Shown here in pieces: positions 8,754 through 17,406 of a stretch of DNA of 64,000 nucleotides (position 1 is its first letter; each line of letters begins with the position of its first letter). The position numbers and the translations under genes are program-made. The notes beneath the pieces are model-generated. The model ran no database searches, was not told the origin of the DNA, and saw nothing but the letters and a program-made list of their open reading frames with translations. This stretch comes from Faecalibacterium sp. I4-1-79 (GTDB lineage Bacteria > Bacillota > Clostridia > Oscillospirales > Ruminococcaceae): NCBI RefSeq assembly GCF_023347235.1, contig NZ_CP094467.1, positions 2,294,001 through 2,358,000 on the forward strand, written 5' to 3'.

Positions 8754-10190
8754 TCAGGTCTGGTCGCTGTCGTCAAAGGGGTCGCCGCACTCCGGGCAGA
8801 ACTTGGGCGGGTGAGCGGGGTCTGCCGGCTCCCAGCCGCATTTGTCGCACTTATATTTGGGCGTACCGGCGGGCTTGGGTTTGCTGCACTCGGAGCAGAA
8901 CTTGCCTTTGTTCACCGCGCCGCAGCTGCAAGTCCAGCCTTCTGCTGCCGCCGGGCGGGGCTTGCCGCACTCCGGACAGAACTTGCCCGTAACGGTAGCA
9001 CCACAGCTGCAGGTCCAGCTGTCCGCAGCGGGCTTCGGCTCCGGCTTTTTGCTGCCGCACTCCGGGCAGAATTTGCCGGTAACGGTAGCACCGCAGCTGC
9101 ACTTCCAGCTGTCTGCCGGGGCGGGTGCGGGGCGGCTGACCTGCTGGGGCGCGTCCACGCTGTCCGGACGGGCCTGCTGGCCCATAGCGAACAGGTTCTG
9201 GGCGCTCATGCCGCCCATACCGCCTGCACCGGCTGCCATGCCCATGCCCATAAAGCCGGTCATGGCACCGGCGGTGTTGCCGGCGGCGGTCTTCATGGCG
9301 TCGATCTGGCCGCCCACCAGACGAGCTGCGGCGGTGGTGGGGTCGGTGGTCATGGCGTTTTCTTCCCATTCGGTGATCTTCTTCTGCTGCTCCTCCGGGA
9401 TAGACAGGGAGTTGATGTTGAAGGAGAACACTTCAATACCGCGCTTTTTGCGCCAGACATTGGACAGCTGCTCGTTGAGCGCCTCGGAGATTTCCAGCGT
9501 GTGGGCGGGGATCTCGTAATACTGCACCTTGTTGGCAGAAAGAGTAGCCAGCGCAGGCTGCAAAGCGTTCAGCAGTTCACTCTTCAGCCGGGGTGCGATC
9601 TCGGATGCGTCATACTGGGTGGAGACGTTGCTGCACACGTTGGTGTAGAACAGCAGCGGGTCGCAGATACGGCAGGTGAAGCTGCCGTTGCACCGCAGGT
9701 TCACCGAGAGCTTGTAGCCCCGCTCCTCGCTGACCACCACACGGAACGGAATGGGGGTGGCGGTGCCGTACAGGATCTCGCCCAGCTCCTTGGTGTTGAT
9801 GTAGTACACGCGCTGATCCTTGCCGGTGTCGCCGCCGTAGGTAAAGCGCTTGGCTACGGTCTGGAAGGTTGCTGCCAGACTGTCGCCGAAGTTGCCGGTG
9901 AACACGCTGGGCTCGGTGGATGCGTCAAAGGTGAATTCGCCCGGTTCGGCGCACACCTCCACCACCCGGCCCTGCTCCACAATGAGCATGCACTGTCCGT
10001 CTGCCACGGCGATGCCGCTGCCGTTGGTGATGATGTTGTCCTCGCCGTTGTTGGAGCTGCGGCGGGAGGTGCGCTTCTGGCCCTTGACCATCAGCACATC
10101 TTTGTCCAGAGAATCGCAGTAGAAAAATTCCTTCCACTGGTCTGCAAGAGTTCCGCCCAGTGCGCCCATACCTGCTTTGATAAGACCCAT
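8754..10190 (-). CDS. SPFH-domain protein with C-terminal zinc ribbons, YdjI-like
   Basis: A 478-residue protein. Residues about 20-270 form an SPFH/band-7 domain of the virion-core-protein-like type, with IEVFSFNINSLSIPEEQQ at its end. A Met/Gly/Ala linker follows, then four tandem zinc ribbons, each of the CSCGA...FCPECG type, between about residues 355 and 478. Relatives include Bacillus YdjI, which works with YdjG, YdjH and PspA in membrane-stress defence. No pspA is present in the window. It is the first of the zinc-ribbon genes on this strand and starts after a GGAGG site. Confidence 0.75.
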   Translation of the reverse strand: MGLIKAGMGALGGTLADQWKEFFYCDSLDKDVLMVKGQKRTSRRSSNNGEDNIITNGSGIAVADGQCMLIVEQGRVVEVCAEPGEFTFDASTEPSVFTGNFGDSLAATFQTVAKRFTYGGDTGKDQRVYYINTKELGEILYGTATPIPFRVVVSEERGYKLSVNLRCNGSFTCRICDPLLFYTNVCSNVSTQYDASEIAPRLKSELLNALQPALATLSANKVQYYEIPAHTLEISEALNEQLSNVWRKKRGIEVFSFNINSLSIPEEQQKKITEWEENAMTTDPTTAAARLVGGQIDAMKTAAGNTAGAMTGFMGMGMAAGAGGMGGMSAQNLFAMGQQARPDSVDAPQQVSRPAPAPADSWKCSCGATVTGKFCPECGSKKPEPKPAADSWTCSCGATVTGKFCPECGKPRPAAAEGWTCSCGAVNKGKFCSECSKPKPAGTPKYKCDKCGWEPADPAHPPKFCPECGDPFDDSDQT

Positions 10191-10260
10191 AGTAATTTCC
10201 TCCTGTTATTTGTTTGTTGTAAGCGACAACGCTTTGTCATCGCATTGCGTTCGGTTTCGG

Positions 10261-11817
10261 TCACGGTACAAGGGTTAGATCCGGGGAGTCGTTTTTCCAG
10301 TAAACGGGACGCGTGTCCCGGTCAAACAGCACTTCTCCGGCGCGGTATTTCAGGCTGCAGCCGCTGGGGCTGCCGTCATCGTTCAGCAAAATGGCCCAGA
10401 ACTCGCACGGTCTGCCGTCCGTGTCGGTCAGCGTGAAGTGCAGCTCGGTGCCGTCCTCGGTGCGGCCCTGTGTTCCCTCGGCGGTGCCGGTCAGGGTGCC
10501 GTTCCACCCGACCCATTCCACGCTCATGCAGCAGCTGCCGTCCGGCAGGAAGGTCATCCAGCGGATGCCCTTTGCGGCCTCGTCTCCGGCGCGGTAAGTG
10601 CCCCACAGCCTGCGGGGGATGGCGGTGTAGCCGATGTCGTCCCATGCCTCGGTGCGTTGAAAAACGTACCAGACCTCACTGCCCTTTTGGGGGCCAGTGG
10701 AGCGCATCAGCAGCGAGCCGTCCTCCATCATGGAGATAATCCAGCAGCTTCTGCTGTCCTCGCTGAGGCATGTCAGGTTCCAGCCCTGACTTTTTTCCCC
10801 GTCCCAGCCGGTCACAGCGCCGGCATTCAGCTCTCCGGTGCGGGTCTCGGCAGCGGACTGAATCTGCGGGCTGACGTATGTTTCCCGGATGAAGGAGACG
10901 GTCACCGTGCCGGTGATCTCGGCCTTTTCCAGCCGCAGGGTAAAGCTTTCGTTGCGGTCGGCGGGGGCATAGCTTTCACCCTGCGTCACCGCCGTGACTG
11001 CCATCCACTCGGCCAGCACCTGCTGCTCCCAGTCCTGCGGCAGCGGCTGCGCGTCCAGCGGGATGGTTGGGGCATCGTTCACATACTCCTCCCGGGAGGC
11101 GCTGAACCGGCGGACGAAAAAGATAACGTTTCCTGTTTCGTCAAACGAAAGCGGCAGCTCATCCAGTGTAGCCCACCATGCGGTGTTTCCCTCTTTCAGA
11201 CTGCCGTGGGGCAGCAGCCCCCGCTCACAGGTGGTCTGCCGGTCCAGCTCATCCCGGCGCTTTATGTCGCGGTACAGCGCTTCTTCCAGCGCAGCGGGGT
11301 CTGCCCCCATGCGCTGCAGCAGTTGGGTGGCGGTGAGCTGTTTTCCGCTGTCAAAATCGAAGCACCAGCCCTGATGGAAGGGTGCATCGGTACCTCCGTA
11401 ATCACTGCTGACCACAAGGCTGACGCAGTCGCCGTACCAGCTGGCATTCCAATTCATCTCAATGCAGATGTCCCACGATTCCGGGTCGGCTGCCGCCGGG
11501 CAGTCGGCATACTCCTGCACATCGTATTCGTAGAGCCGGGCGATCTCGGCGTTGATGCGGGCGGCATCGGCGCTGTCGCACTCCAGCCGGGGCAGATGGA
11601 TGTTCAGCCGGACCTTGCCGCCGTTTTCCGCCTGCACCACCTTTTCAAGGGTGTACTGCTCGGTGATCGCCGCGGTGGCGTGCATGGAATCCGGCGGGGT
11701 CGATTTCAGTTCCCGGCTGCCAGCCGGGCGGGCAGAGGCTGCAGTCTTTGCCCCACAGCCTGCCAGCAGCGCCGCCAGCAAAACTGCCGGTATCCAGCGG
11801 AATGCTTTGTGTTTCAT
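10261..11817 (-). CDS. Large lipoprotein, family copy 1 of 3
   Basis: A 518-residue lipoprotein with lipobox LLAGC near residue 21. It shares with the two upstream genes the order ITEQYTLEK, then an Asn/Asp...WYGDCVSLVV segment, GWCFDF, and LLQRMG at about residue 165. These mark a DUF3298-like N-terminal region in a tandemly duplicated family. Its C-terminal half differs from the other two copies and contains short beta-type segments ending with a YWKND tail. This copy is the most diverged of the three. The function is unknown; it is probably a cell-surface sensor or binding protein. Confidence 0.65.
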   Translation of the reverse strand: MKHKAFRWIPAVLLAALLAGCGAKTAASARPAGSRELKSTPPDSMHATAAITEQYTLEKVVQAENGGKVRLNIHLPRLECDSADAARINAEIARLYEYDVQEYADCPAAADPESWDICIEMNWNASWYGDCVSLVVSSDYGGTDAPFHQGWCFDFDSGKQLTATQLLQRMGADPAALEEALYRDIKRRDELDRQTTCERGLLPHGSLKEGNTAWWATLDELPLSFDETGNVIFFVRRFSASREEYVNDAPTIPLDAQPLPQDWEQQVLAEWMAVTAVTQGESYAPADRNESFTLRLEKAEITGTVTVSFIRETYVSPQIQSAAETRTGELNAGAVTGWDGEKSQGWNLTCLSEDSRSCWIISMMEDGSLLMRSTGPQKGSEVWYVFQRTEAWDDIGYTAIPRRLWGTYRAGDEAAKGIRWMTFLPDGSCCMSVEWVGWNGTLTGTAEGTQGRTEDGTELHFTLTDTDGRPCEFWAILLNDDGSPSGCSLKYRAGEVLFDRDTRPVYWKNDSPDLTLVP

Positions 11818-11854
11818 GGTGGTTCTCCTGTGTTCTCAGCGGCTCCCGCCGTGG

Positions 11855-13411
11855 TCAGTTATCCGGGCAGCGGGTCAGTTGCAGCTGGGTCTTTCCTTCG
11901 GCAAAGGGGTTCTGCCCGTCGAGCATGGTCAAGGTCAGGGTCTCGTTGTACAGGTCGTACTTCACCGCCGCCACAAAGGTGATGCCGGGTGCCCCGTCTG
12001 CCGTCTCGTTGGTCCAGACGCCCAGCACCATGCCCTCCGGCACCACGCCCAGATAGTCGGCGTAGCCCTGATAGAAAACGCTGTTGTCCTGCACGCCCAT
12101 CTGGACGGAGCCGCTGCTTTCCACGTCCATCCAGTCAAACTGGTCGTCCGACATATCGTTGAAGGCACCGACAGCCTCCGAGGGGAGCTCCTGCGCGTTC
12201 CATTCTGCCGTCAGGGGAGCCAGCTCCAGCACAGAGCCATCCTCCCGGCGCAGGTTCACCTCGCTGCCGCTGCGTTCCAGCGCCACGCCCTGATTTGCAA
12301 TATAGATAGGGTCCTGACAGACCAAAGCGCTGCCGAACATAAGGCAGTGCAGCACATCCACATATTCCACCACGCCGTCCTTGGTCAGCAGATAGACCAC
12401 CGGGTGGAAGGACGCGCCCAGTTCTCCGATGCACACATCCACATACTCATTGTAGATGCCAAGGATGGGGTAGGTGTGGTCCTGTTCCAGCCGGATGCCG
12501 TAATCCGTATCCCATGCGGCGGTCTCCGGCGTGCGGCGGAGGGTGATAGTGCCCTGTGTTCCTTCCAGCTGCACCGAAGCGCTGCCGTAGGTATCGGTCA
12601 GCACCGTCTGCGGCTGCGGGTCAGCAGCCTGCAGCGGGATCTCCACATCCAGCTGCCGCCAGCCCGACCCGGCGGGGGAGCTGCACCCGCCCCGGAGCAC
12701 CAGCCGGTTTTGTTCCGGCAGCAGCAGGCACAGGTCCTCCAGCTGGTTGTTTTCCAGCGTGTTCATCCGCATGCTTGCCAGATTGCCACCGCTGCGCAGG
12801 CCCTCGTAGTAGCCGCCCTGCGCCATGTGCCGGTCAAAGGTCTGCATAGCCTGCCGCAGCATCTGCTGCTGCACGGCATCCGGGCCCAGCCCCATGCGCT
12901 GCAGCATTTCAGCCACGGAGACCTGCTTTCCGGTGGCAAAATCGAAGCACCAGCCCCGGGAATACCCCGGGTCGGAGCCGCCGTCGTAGCGGAACACCAC
13001 AAGGCTTACGCAGTCGCCGTACCAGTAGGCGTCCCAGTTGATATAAATCTCCGGGCTCCACTCGTCCTGCTGCGGCTCGATCTCCGGGCTGTCCTCGTAC
13101 TGCCGGAAGTCTGCCGCATACATGGCGGCAAGCTCATCGTTGATGTAGGCAGCGTCCGGGCCGTCGCACACCAGCTGCGGCACATGGATGGTCAGCTTCT
13201 GTGCGCTGCCCCACTCGTACAGCTGGATGGTCTTTTCCAGCGTGAACTGCTCGGTGATGCGGTCTTTTTGCGCCGTCTGCACCGCCGTGTCTGCGGCGCT
13301 TTTGGAAGCTGCGCCGGAGCCTGCGGGGGCAGCGGGAGACGCCGCGCCGCCGCAGCCGGTCAGCCAGAGAGCCGCCGCCAGCACAGCAGCGGCAAGGCGT
13401 TTGTGTTTCAT
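11855..13411 (-). CDS. Large lipoprotein, family copy 2 of 3
   Basis: A 518-residue lipoprotein (MKHKRLAAAVLAAALWLTGC). It is close to the copy at 13430-14956 along its whole length: both have TLEKTIQ or TLEKNVS, WYGDCVSLVV, GWCFDF, MLQRMGL, an EYVDVC repeat, the VVYLLTKDGVVEYVDVL block and a QNPFA(E/K)GETQ-like C-terminus. The conserved block order argues for a recent duplication. Only 18 bases separate it from the upstream copy. No enzymatic motif was found. Confidence 0.65.
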   Translation of the reverse strand: MKHKRLAAAVLAAALWLTGCGGAASPAAPAGSGAASKSAADTAVQTAQKDRITEQFTLEKTIQLYEWGSAQKLTIHVPQLVCDGPDAAYINDELAAMYAADFRQYEDSPEIEPQQDEWSPEIYINWDAYWYGDCVSLVVFRYDGGSDPGYSRGWCFDFATGKQVSVAEMLQRMGLGPDAVQQQMLRQAMQTFDRHMAQGGYYEGLRSGGNLASMRMNTLENNQLEDLCLLLPEQNRLVLRGGCSSPAGSGWRQLDVEIPLQAADPQPQTVLTDTYGSASVQLEGTQGTITLRRTPETAAWDTDYGIRLEQDHTYPILGIYNEYVDVCIGELGASFHPVVYLLTKDGVVEYVDVLHCLMFGSALVCQDPIYIANQGVALERSGSEVNLRREDGSVLELAPLTAEWNAQELPSEAVGAFNDMSDDQFDWMDVESSGSVQMGVQDNSVFYQGYADYLGVVPEGMVLGVWTNETADGAPGITFVAAVKYDLYNETLTLTMLDGQNPFAEGKTQLQLTRCPDN

Positions 13412-13429
13412 GGTCGTTCTCCTGTGTTC

Positions 13430-14956
13430 TCAGCCGTAGCTGCGGGTCATCTGCAGCTGGGTCTCGCCCTTGGCAAAGGGGTTTTGCCCGGCGATCATGG
13501 TCATGGTCAGGTTCTCGTTGTACAGGTCGTTCTTGAACGCCGCCACAAATTCGAGCTCCTCATCGGCAGCGATGCCCAGCACCACGCCCTCGGGCACCAC
13601 GCCCAGATATGCGGCGTCGCCCCGATAGATGCGGCTGTTGTCCTGCACGCCCAGCTGAACGCTGCCGTCGCTGGTCAGATCCAGCCAGTTCCAGCCGGTT
13701 TCGGCGGTGTAGTTGTAGGAGCCGATGACGGAATAGGGGATCTCCTGCGCGCTCCACTCTGCCGACAGGGGAGCCAGTTCCAGCACAGAGCCGTCCTTCC
13801 GGCGCAGGTTCACCTCGCTGCCGCAGAGTTCCAGCGCCACGCCGTTGTTGGCAAAGTAGATGGGATCCTGACAGATCATGGCGTTGCCGAACATGAGGCA
13901 GCGCAGCACGTCCACATACTCCACCACGCCGTCTTTGGTCAGCAGATAGACCACCGGGCGGAAGAATCCGTCCTCCTGCTCCCCGATGCACACGTCCACA
14001 TACTCATTATAAGCGCCAAGGATGGGGTAGCTGTGCTCCTGTTCCACCCGGATGCCAATGTCGCCCCATTGGTCGGTCTTTGGCGCGGGGCTCAGGGTGA
14101 TGGTGGCCTGCGTTCCCTTCAGCTGCACCTGCACACCGTCGTAGGTGTCGGTCAGCACCGAGGTGTCAGCGGGGGGCAGCGAGAGCTCCATATCCAGCTG
14201 CTGCCAGCCTTCTTCGCAGCTGTACTTTCCCCGGAGCACCAGTTGATCCTGCTGTGGCAAAAGCAGACACAGGTTTTCCAGTTCATTGTATTCCAGCGTA
14301 TCCATTCGCATTTGCGAGAGCTCTCCGCCAAGGCGCAGGCCCTCGTAATACGCGCCCTGCGCCATCTCCCGGTCAAAGGCCTGCATGGCCTGCCGCTGCA
14401 CCTGCGCCTGCACTTCGTCCGGGTCCAGCCCCATCCGCTGCAGCATCTCGGCCACGGTGAGCTGCCGGCCGCTGGCAAAATCGAAGCACCAGCCGCTGTA
14501 ACGCCACGGGGCGGTGCCGCTATAGCGGCTGCGCACCACCAGGCTGACGCAGTCGCCGTACCACCAGTCATCCCAGCCCACACCGATCAGCGGGGCATCG
14601 CCGCCCGGCTGCCCGGCCTCCTCGTAGGCCTCGAACTCCCGGAAATCCGCCGCATAGATGGCGTTCAGCTCCTCGTTGATGTAGGCGGCATCCGGGCTGT
14701 CGCATTCCAGCTTTGGCACATGGACGGAAATGCACTGCACCGCTTCCTCCCCCCACACGCCCGAAACGTTCTTTTCCAGCGTGTACTGGTCGGTGATGCG
14801 GTCTGTCTGGGCGGCCTGCGCCACCGCGCCGGGGGTGCTTCGGCTGCTGTCGGAGCTTTGGTCGGCAGCGGTGTTGGGGCTGCTCTGGGTGCCGCCGCAC
14901 CCCGCCAGCAGCAGGGCCGCAGCCAGCACAAGGGCCGCAAAGCGTTGGTATTTCAT
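13430..14956 (-). CDS. Large lipoprotein, family copy 3 of 3
   Basis: A 508-residue lipoprotein. The start was placed at 14956 (MKYQRFAALVLAAALL, lipobox LLAGC) because the sequence before it gives no signal peptide and AAAAGGAGCC precedes this ATG. It is the closest relative of the copy at 11855-13411. The N-terminal half carries the WYGDCVSLVV/GWCFDF pair. The C-terminal half carries a repeated VDV motif and a LGVVPEG segment also present in copy 2. The function is unknown. Confidence 0.65.
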   Translation of the reverse strand: MKYQRFAALVLAAALLLAGCGGTQSSPNTAADQSSDSSRSTPGAVAQAAQTDRITDQYTLEKNVSGVWGEEAVQCISVHVPKLECDSPDAAYINEELNAIYAADFREFEAYEEAGQPGGDAPLIGVGWDDWWYGDCVSLVVRSRYSGTAPWRYSGWCFDFASGRQLTVAEMLQRMGLDPDEVQAQVQRQAMQAFDREMAQGAYYEGLRLGGELSQMRMDTLEYNELENLCLLLPQQDQLVLRGKYSCEEGWQQLDMELSLPPADTSVLTDTYDGVQVQLKGTQATITLSPAPKTDQWGDIGIRVEQEHSYPILGAYNEYVDVCIGEQEDGFFRPVVYLLTKDGVVEYVDVLRCLMFGNAMICQDPIYFANNGVALELCGSEVNLRRKDGSVLELAPLSAEWSAQEIPYSVIGSYNYTAETGWNWLDLTSDGSVQLGVQDNSRIYRGDAAYLGVVPEGVVLGIAADEELEFVAAFKNDLYNENLTMTMIAGQNPFAKGETQLQMTRSYG

Positions 14957-14982
14957 AGTAGGCTCCTTTTCTATGGTATGGC

Positions 14983-15651
14983 TCAGCCGTCTCCTATGCC
15001 TTGCCACTTGTCGATGATGTAGGCGGCCCAATAGGTCTTGTCGTTGATATCCACCACAGTGATGCCTACCTTATTCACCACCGGGTCGTCCTCATAAAGC
15101 CCCGGAACACCGCCGTAGTCCTTGATCAGTTCATCCACCAATTGCTGGAACTGGGCCTCGGTGGCGGGGTAGAGACGATCCATACTGTAACGTTGCTTTC
15201 CTTCGTAGTCGAAATCCACGCCTACCCGGTACTGATTGAGCATACCGAAGATAGCCGTGGAGCCGGAGCTATAACCCGCCTCGTGCAGACCTTCCCACAT
15301 CTTTGCGGCATAGTCGCCCTCCATCCGCAGCCTGAGCCCTTCGTCCGACGGGAACTCCGGGCTGTCGTTATCCACAAACATCTGCACATCTGCCTGAATG
15401 GCGTGCTCCAGACCCTTGCTGTACTCGAACTTGATGTTCTCCACCTTTCGCCGGGCCAGCTCTGCGTTGAAAATGGTCAGGATCTTCTGCCCGTCCCGGA
15501 TCACAGGGATCGGCGGCGAGGGAGGCGTTTCTGTGGCAGAGCCGGAACTTGTGGAGCCGGAGGAGCAGCTATCGTCACAGGCTGCCAGCGCTAGCATCAC
15601 CGCCGATGCGCCGGAGAGCTTCAGGAAAGTCCGTCGGTCATATCGTTTCAT
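14983..15651 (-). CDS. Twin-arginine lipoprotein, unknown
   Basis: A 222-residue lipoprotein with RRTFLKLSG before the hydrophobic core and lipobox ALAAC. The mature part has an N-terminal helix-rich stretch (FNAELARRKVENIKFEYSK) and ends with a GITVVDINDKTYWAAY segment similar to the GKTYxxAV endings of the next two genes. The general order recalls secreted CAP/SCP-like domains, but the hallmark motifs are not clear. It follows a hairpin at 15677-15707 and is probably translated from the same transcript as its neighbours. Confidence 0.6.
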   Translation of the reverse strand: MKRYDRRTFLKLSGASAVMLALAACDDSCSSGSTSSGSATETPPSPPIPVIRDGQKILTIFNAELARRKVENIKFEYSKGLEHAIQADVQMFVDNDSPEFPSDEGLRLRMEGDYAAKMWEGLHEAGYSSGSTAIFGMLNQYRVGVDFDYEGKQRYSMDRLYPATEAQFQQLVDELIKDYGGVPGLYEDDPVVNKVGITVVDINDKTYWAAYIIDKWQGIGDG

Positions 15652-15676
15652 GGGGGTGCTCCTTTCTTCTTATAAA

Positions 15677-15707
15677 GCCCCGGACACAGGGGGAGTGTGC
15701 CCGGGGC
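15677..15707 (-). terminator. Intercistronic attenuator-like hairpin
   Basis: GCCCCGGGCACA pairs with TGTGTCCGGGGC on the minus strand (one G-T wobble), followed by TTTATAAG. It lies between the lipoprotein genes at 15730 and 15651 and could reduce read-through into the downstream genes. Confidence 0.5.
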
Positions 15708-15729
15708 AAAAGGGGGAAGTCTGGTTATC

Positions 15730-16299
15730 TTATGCCTTGTTATTTCGGAACACAACAGCGGTCATGTAGGTCTTGCCCTGAACCACCGGGCAGTAGATGC
15801 TGATGAACTCTGCCTTGGCGCTATTAGAATTGTTCAGCAGTTTTGCTACAAAAGTCCGAACGGCAGTATTCTCGCAAGAATACTCATCCTCCAGAGCCAC
15901 CACATTCTCGGGAGACGGTTCGGAGATGCCGGCCATACCTGCCAAACTGTCCTTGCCATACTTGTTCCGTATCTTGTCCTCAAGTCCATTGAGTTCCCCA
16001 AAAATGATCTTGTGGTCAGGGTCTTTCAACGTATGCGGTGTCTCGTTGGCCTCTTCAAAAACACGTCCGTAGCACCTTATGGCACCCACCGCATCCTGAT
16101 TGAGGGTCAGCTGCTCATGGTCAACCTTACCTGCATTAAACTTTTCATTCCAGACCTTGTTGATAGCTGCCAGCAGCTCGGCTTCCTTGCCGGTGGGCGC
16201 TACGGGCGTGGAGGGCCCGCCGCCGCAGCCTGCCAGCGAGAGCGCCACAACGGCTGCGCCGGTAAGGGTGAGGAATTCGCGTCTGTTCATCTCTTTCAT
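15730..16299 (-). CDS. Twin-arginine lipoprotein, tandem pair member A
   Basis: A 189-residue lipoprotein with signal MKEMNRREFLTLTGAAVVAL and lipobox SLAGC. The signal, the IRNKYG motif, the glycine-rich AGISEPS segment and the YCPVVQGKTY ending are all shared with the next gene upstream (16378-16998). The two are clearly tandem duplicates. The ribosome site GAAAGGAGCACCCCC is identical in style to those of genes 15 and 17 in the run. The function is unknown. Confidence 0.65.
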   Translation of the reverse strand: MKEMNRREFLTLTGAAVVALSLAGCGGGPSTPVAPTGKEAELLAAINKVWNEKFNAGKVDHEQLTLNQDAVGAIRCYGRVFEEANETPHTLKDPDHKIIFGELNGLEDKIRNKYGKDSLAGMAGISEPSPENVVALEDEYSCENTAVRTFVAKLLNNSNSAKAEFISIYCPVVQGKTYMTAVVFRNNKA

Positions 16300-16377
16300 G
16301 GGGGTGCTCCTTTCGATACAATATTTTATAGATTACGGTTCGGGACTTGCGGGAAGTCCATGCATCCCTGCCCCGCT

Positions 16378-16998
16378 TCAGATCGGTGCAAAGTTTACCA
16401 TTACCGCCACCGTATAGGTCTTGCCCTTAATGGTGGGGCAGTAGAGCCCGATCATCCACTGCTCGGGATGCAGACTCGCCAGTCCATGCCCGGCCAGACG
16501 CCGCACAAACTCCCTGACCTCGCTCTGACTACTAGGATACAGTTGATTTAATTGCATACCATCATGGGTGCCGTTAGAAACTCCCGCAGTCCCCCGATAG
16601 CTTCCATTTCCATATTTGTTCCTGATTTCCTGTATCATTTCAGACTCACGGAGTTGGTACTCGTGGAATACATCATCAGGCAAGTTCCATTTGCGGAAAT
16701 CCTCCTCGTCTACTTCAGGTTCATAGGTTTCAAAGGGGCTGGCTGTAAACTTTGCGAGGTCGGCAGCCTCCTGACAGTAGACCACAGACTTGCAGATCTG
16801 AAGTTTGGGATTGGGGACTACTTCTCTGTTGACTTCATACCAGACCTCGTTGATGGCTCTGAACAGGGCCATCTCTTTGCTCTCAGAGGCCGGAGGTGCG
16901 GGAGGTGCGGAGGGCCCGCCGCCGCAGCCTGCCAGTGAGAGTGCCACAACAGCTGCGCCGGAGAGGGTGAGGAATTCGCGTCGGTTCATCTCTTTCAT
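16378..16998 (-). CDS. Twin-arginine lipoprotein, tandem pair member B; first gene of the long minus-strand run
   Basis: A 206-residue lipoprotein with signal MKEMNRREFLTLSGAAVVAL and cysteine near residue 23. The start at 16998 is fixed by the signal peptide and GAAAGGAGCACCCCC. It is a duplicate of the gene at 15730-16299, sharing IRNKYG and YCPTIKGKTY. Being the first gene after the divergent region, it is where the long minus-strand transcription unit probably begins. The function is unknown. Confidence 0.65.
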   Translation of the reverse strand: MKEMNRREFLTLSGAAVVALSLAGCGGGPSAPPAPPASESKEMALFRAINEVWYEVNREVVPNPKLQICKSVVYCQEAADLAKFTASPFETYEPEVDEEDFRKWNLPDDVFHEYQLRESEMIQEIRNKYGNGSYRGTAGVSNGTHDGMQLNQLYPSSQSEVREFVRRLAGHGLASLHPEQWMIGLYCPTIKGKTYTVAVMVNFAPI

Positions 16999-17406
16999 GG
17001 GGGTGCTCCTTTCTGTTTGTTCCCTCTGCTTTTTAGAGGGCTCTGGTTTTGGTATTCTCTGCACTTGCAGTCCGCTCCATCTTATGCTATCCTTATGAAT
17101 AGAATCCGCAGTTGCCCGTTGACACGTTTTGTGCACAGCGACAGGCTTTCTGCACCGGCGCGGGACCTCTTCTGTTTGTACTGTATCATACCCGGGAAAA
17201 AATTGCCCCCTCAGAAAAGCCGTTTTTGGGGGGGCAATTCCAAAAAAATTTTTGGGGGTTTGGGACTTCCCCCTCAAAAAATCCCCCCAAAAAGCCCAAA
17301 ATTGGGGGGATTTGGGGGCGTTTTCCCCCTCAAAACAGGCAGCTGCAGCCCTGCCTGTGCCGGTTTTCCCCCTCTGGCTGCAATGTGCGGAAAGGAGTCA
17401 TGAAAA
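16999..17406. other. Divergent intergenic region with repeated G/C-tract hairpins
   Basis: No gene is visible in these 408 bases. Between 17201 and 17374 there is an unusual series of poly-G and poly-C tracts. AATTGCCCCC (17201-17210) pairs with GGGGGCAATT (17230-17239). ATCCCCCC (17281-17288) pairs with GGGGGGAT (17304-17311). TTCCCCCTC recurs at 17268, 17323 and 17366. They could form stacked hairpins in the leader of the solute-binding protein gene. No clear -10/-35 pair was identified. Confidence 0.5.

Noticed and set aside
11552-15022. Plus-strand 1156-codon open frame
   Set aside because: It covers three lipoprotein genes antisense, lacks stop codons only because of high GC, and shows no domain. 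The internal repeats come from the duplicated genes on the other strand.
17201-17374. Possible CRISPR-like repeats
   Set aside because: The TTCCCCCTC motif is only 9 bases long with irregular spacing; no repeat-spacer structure.
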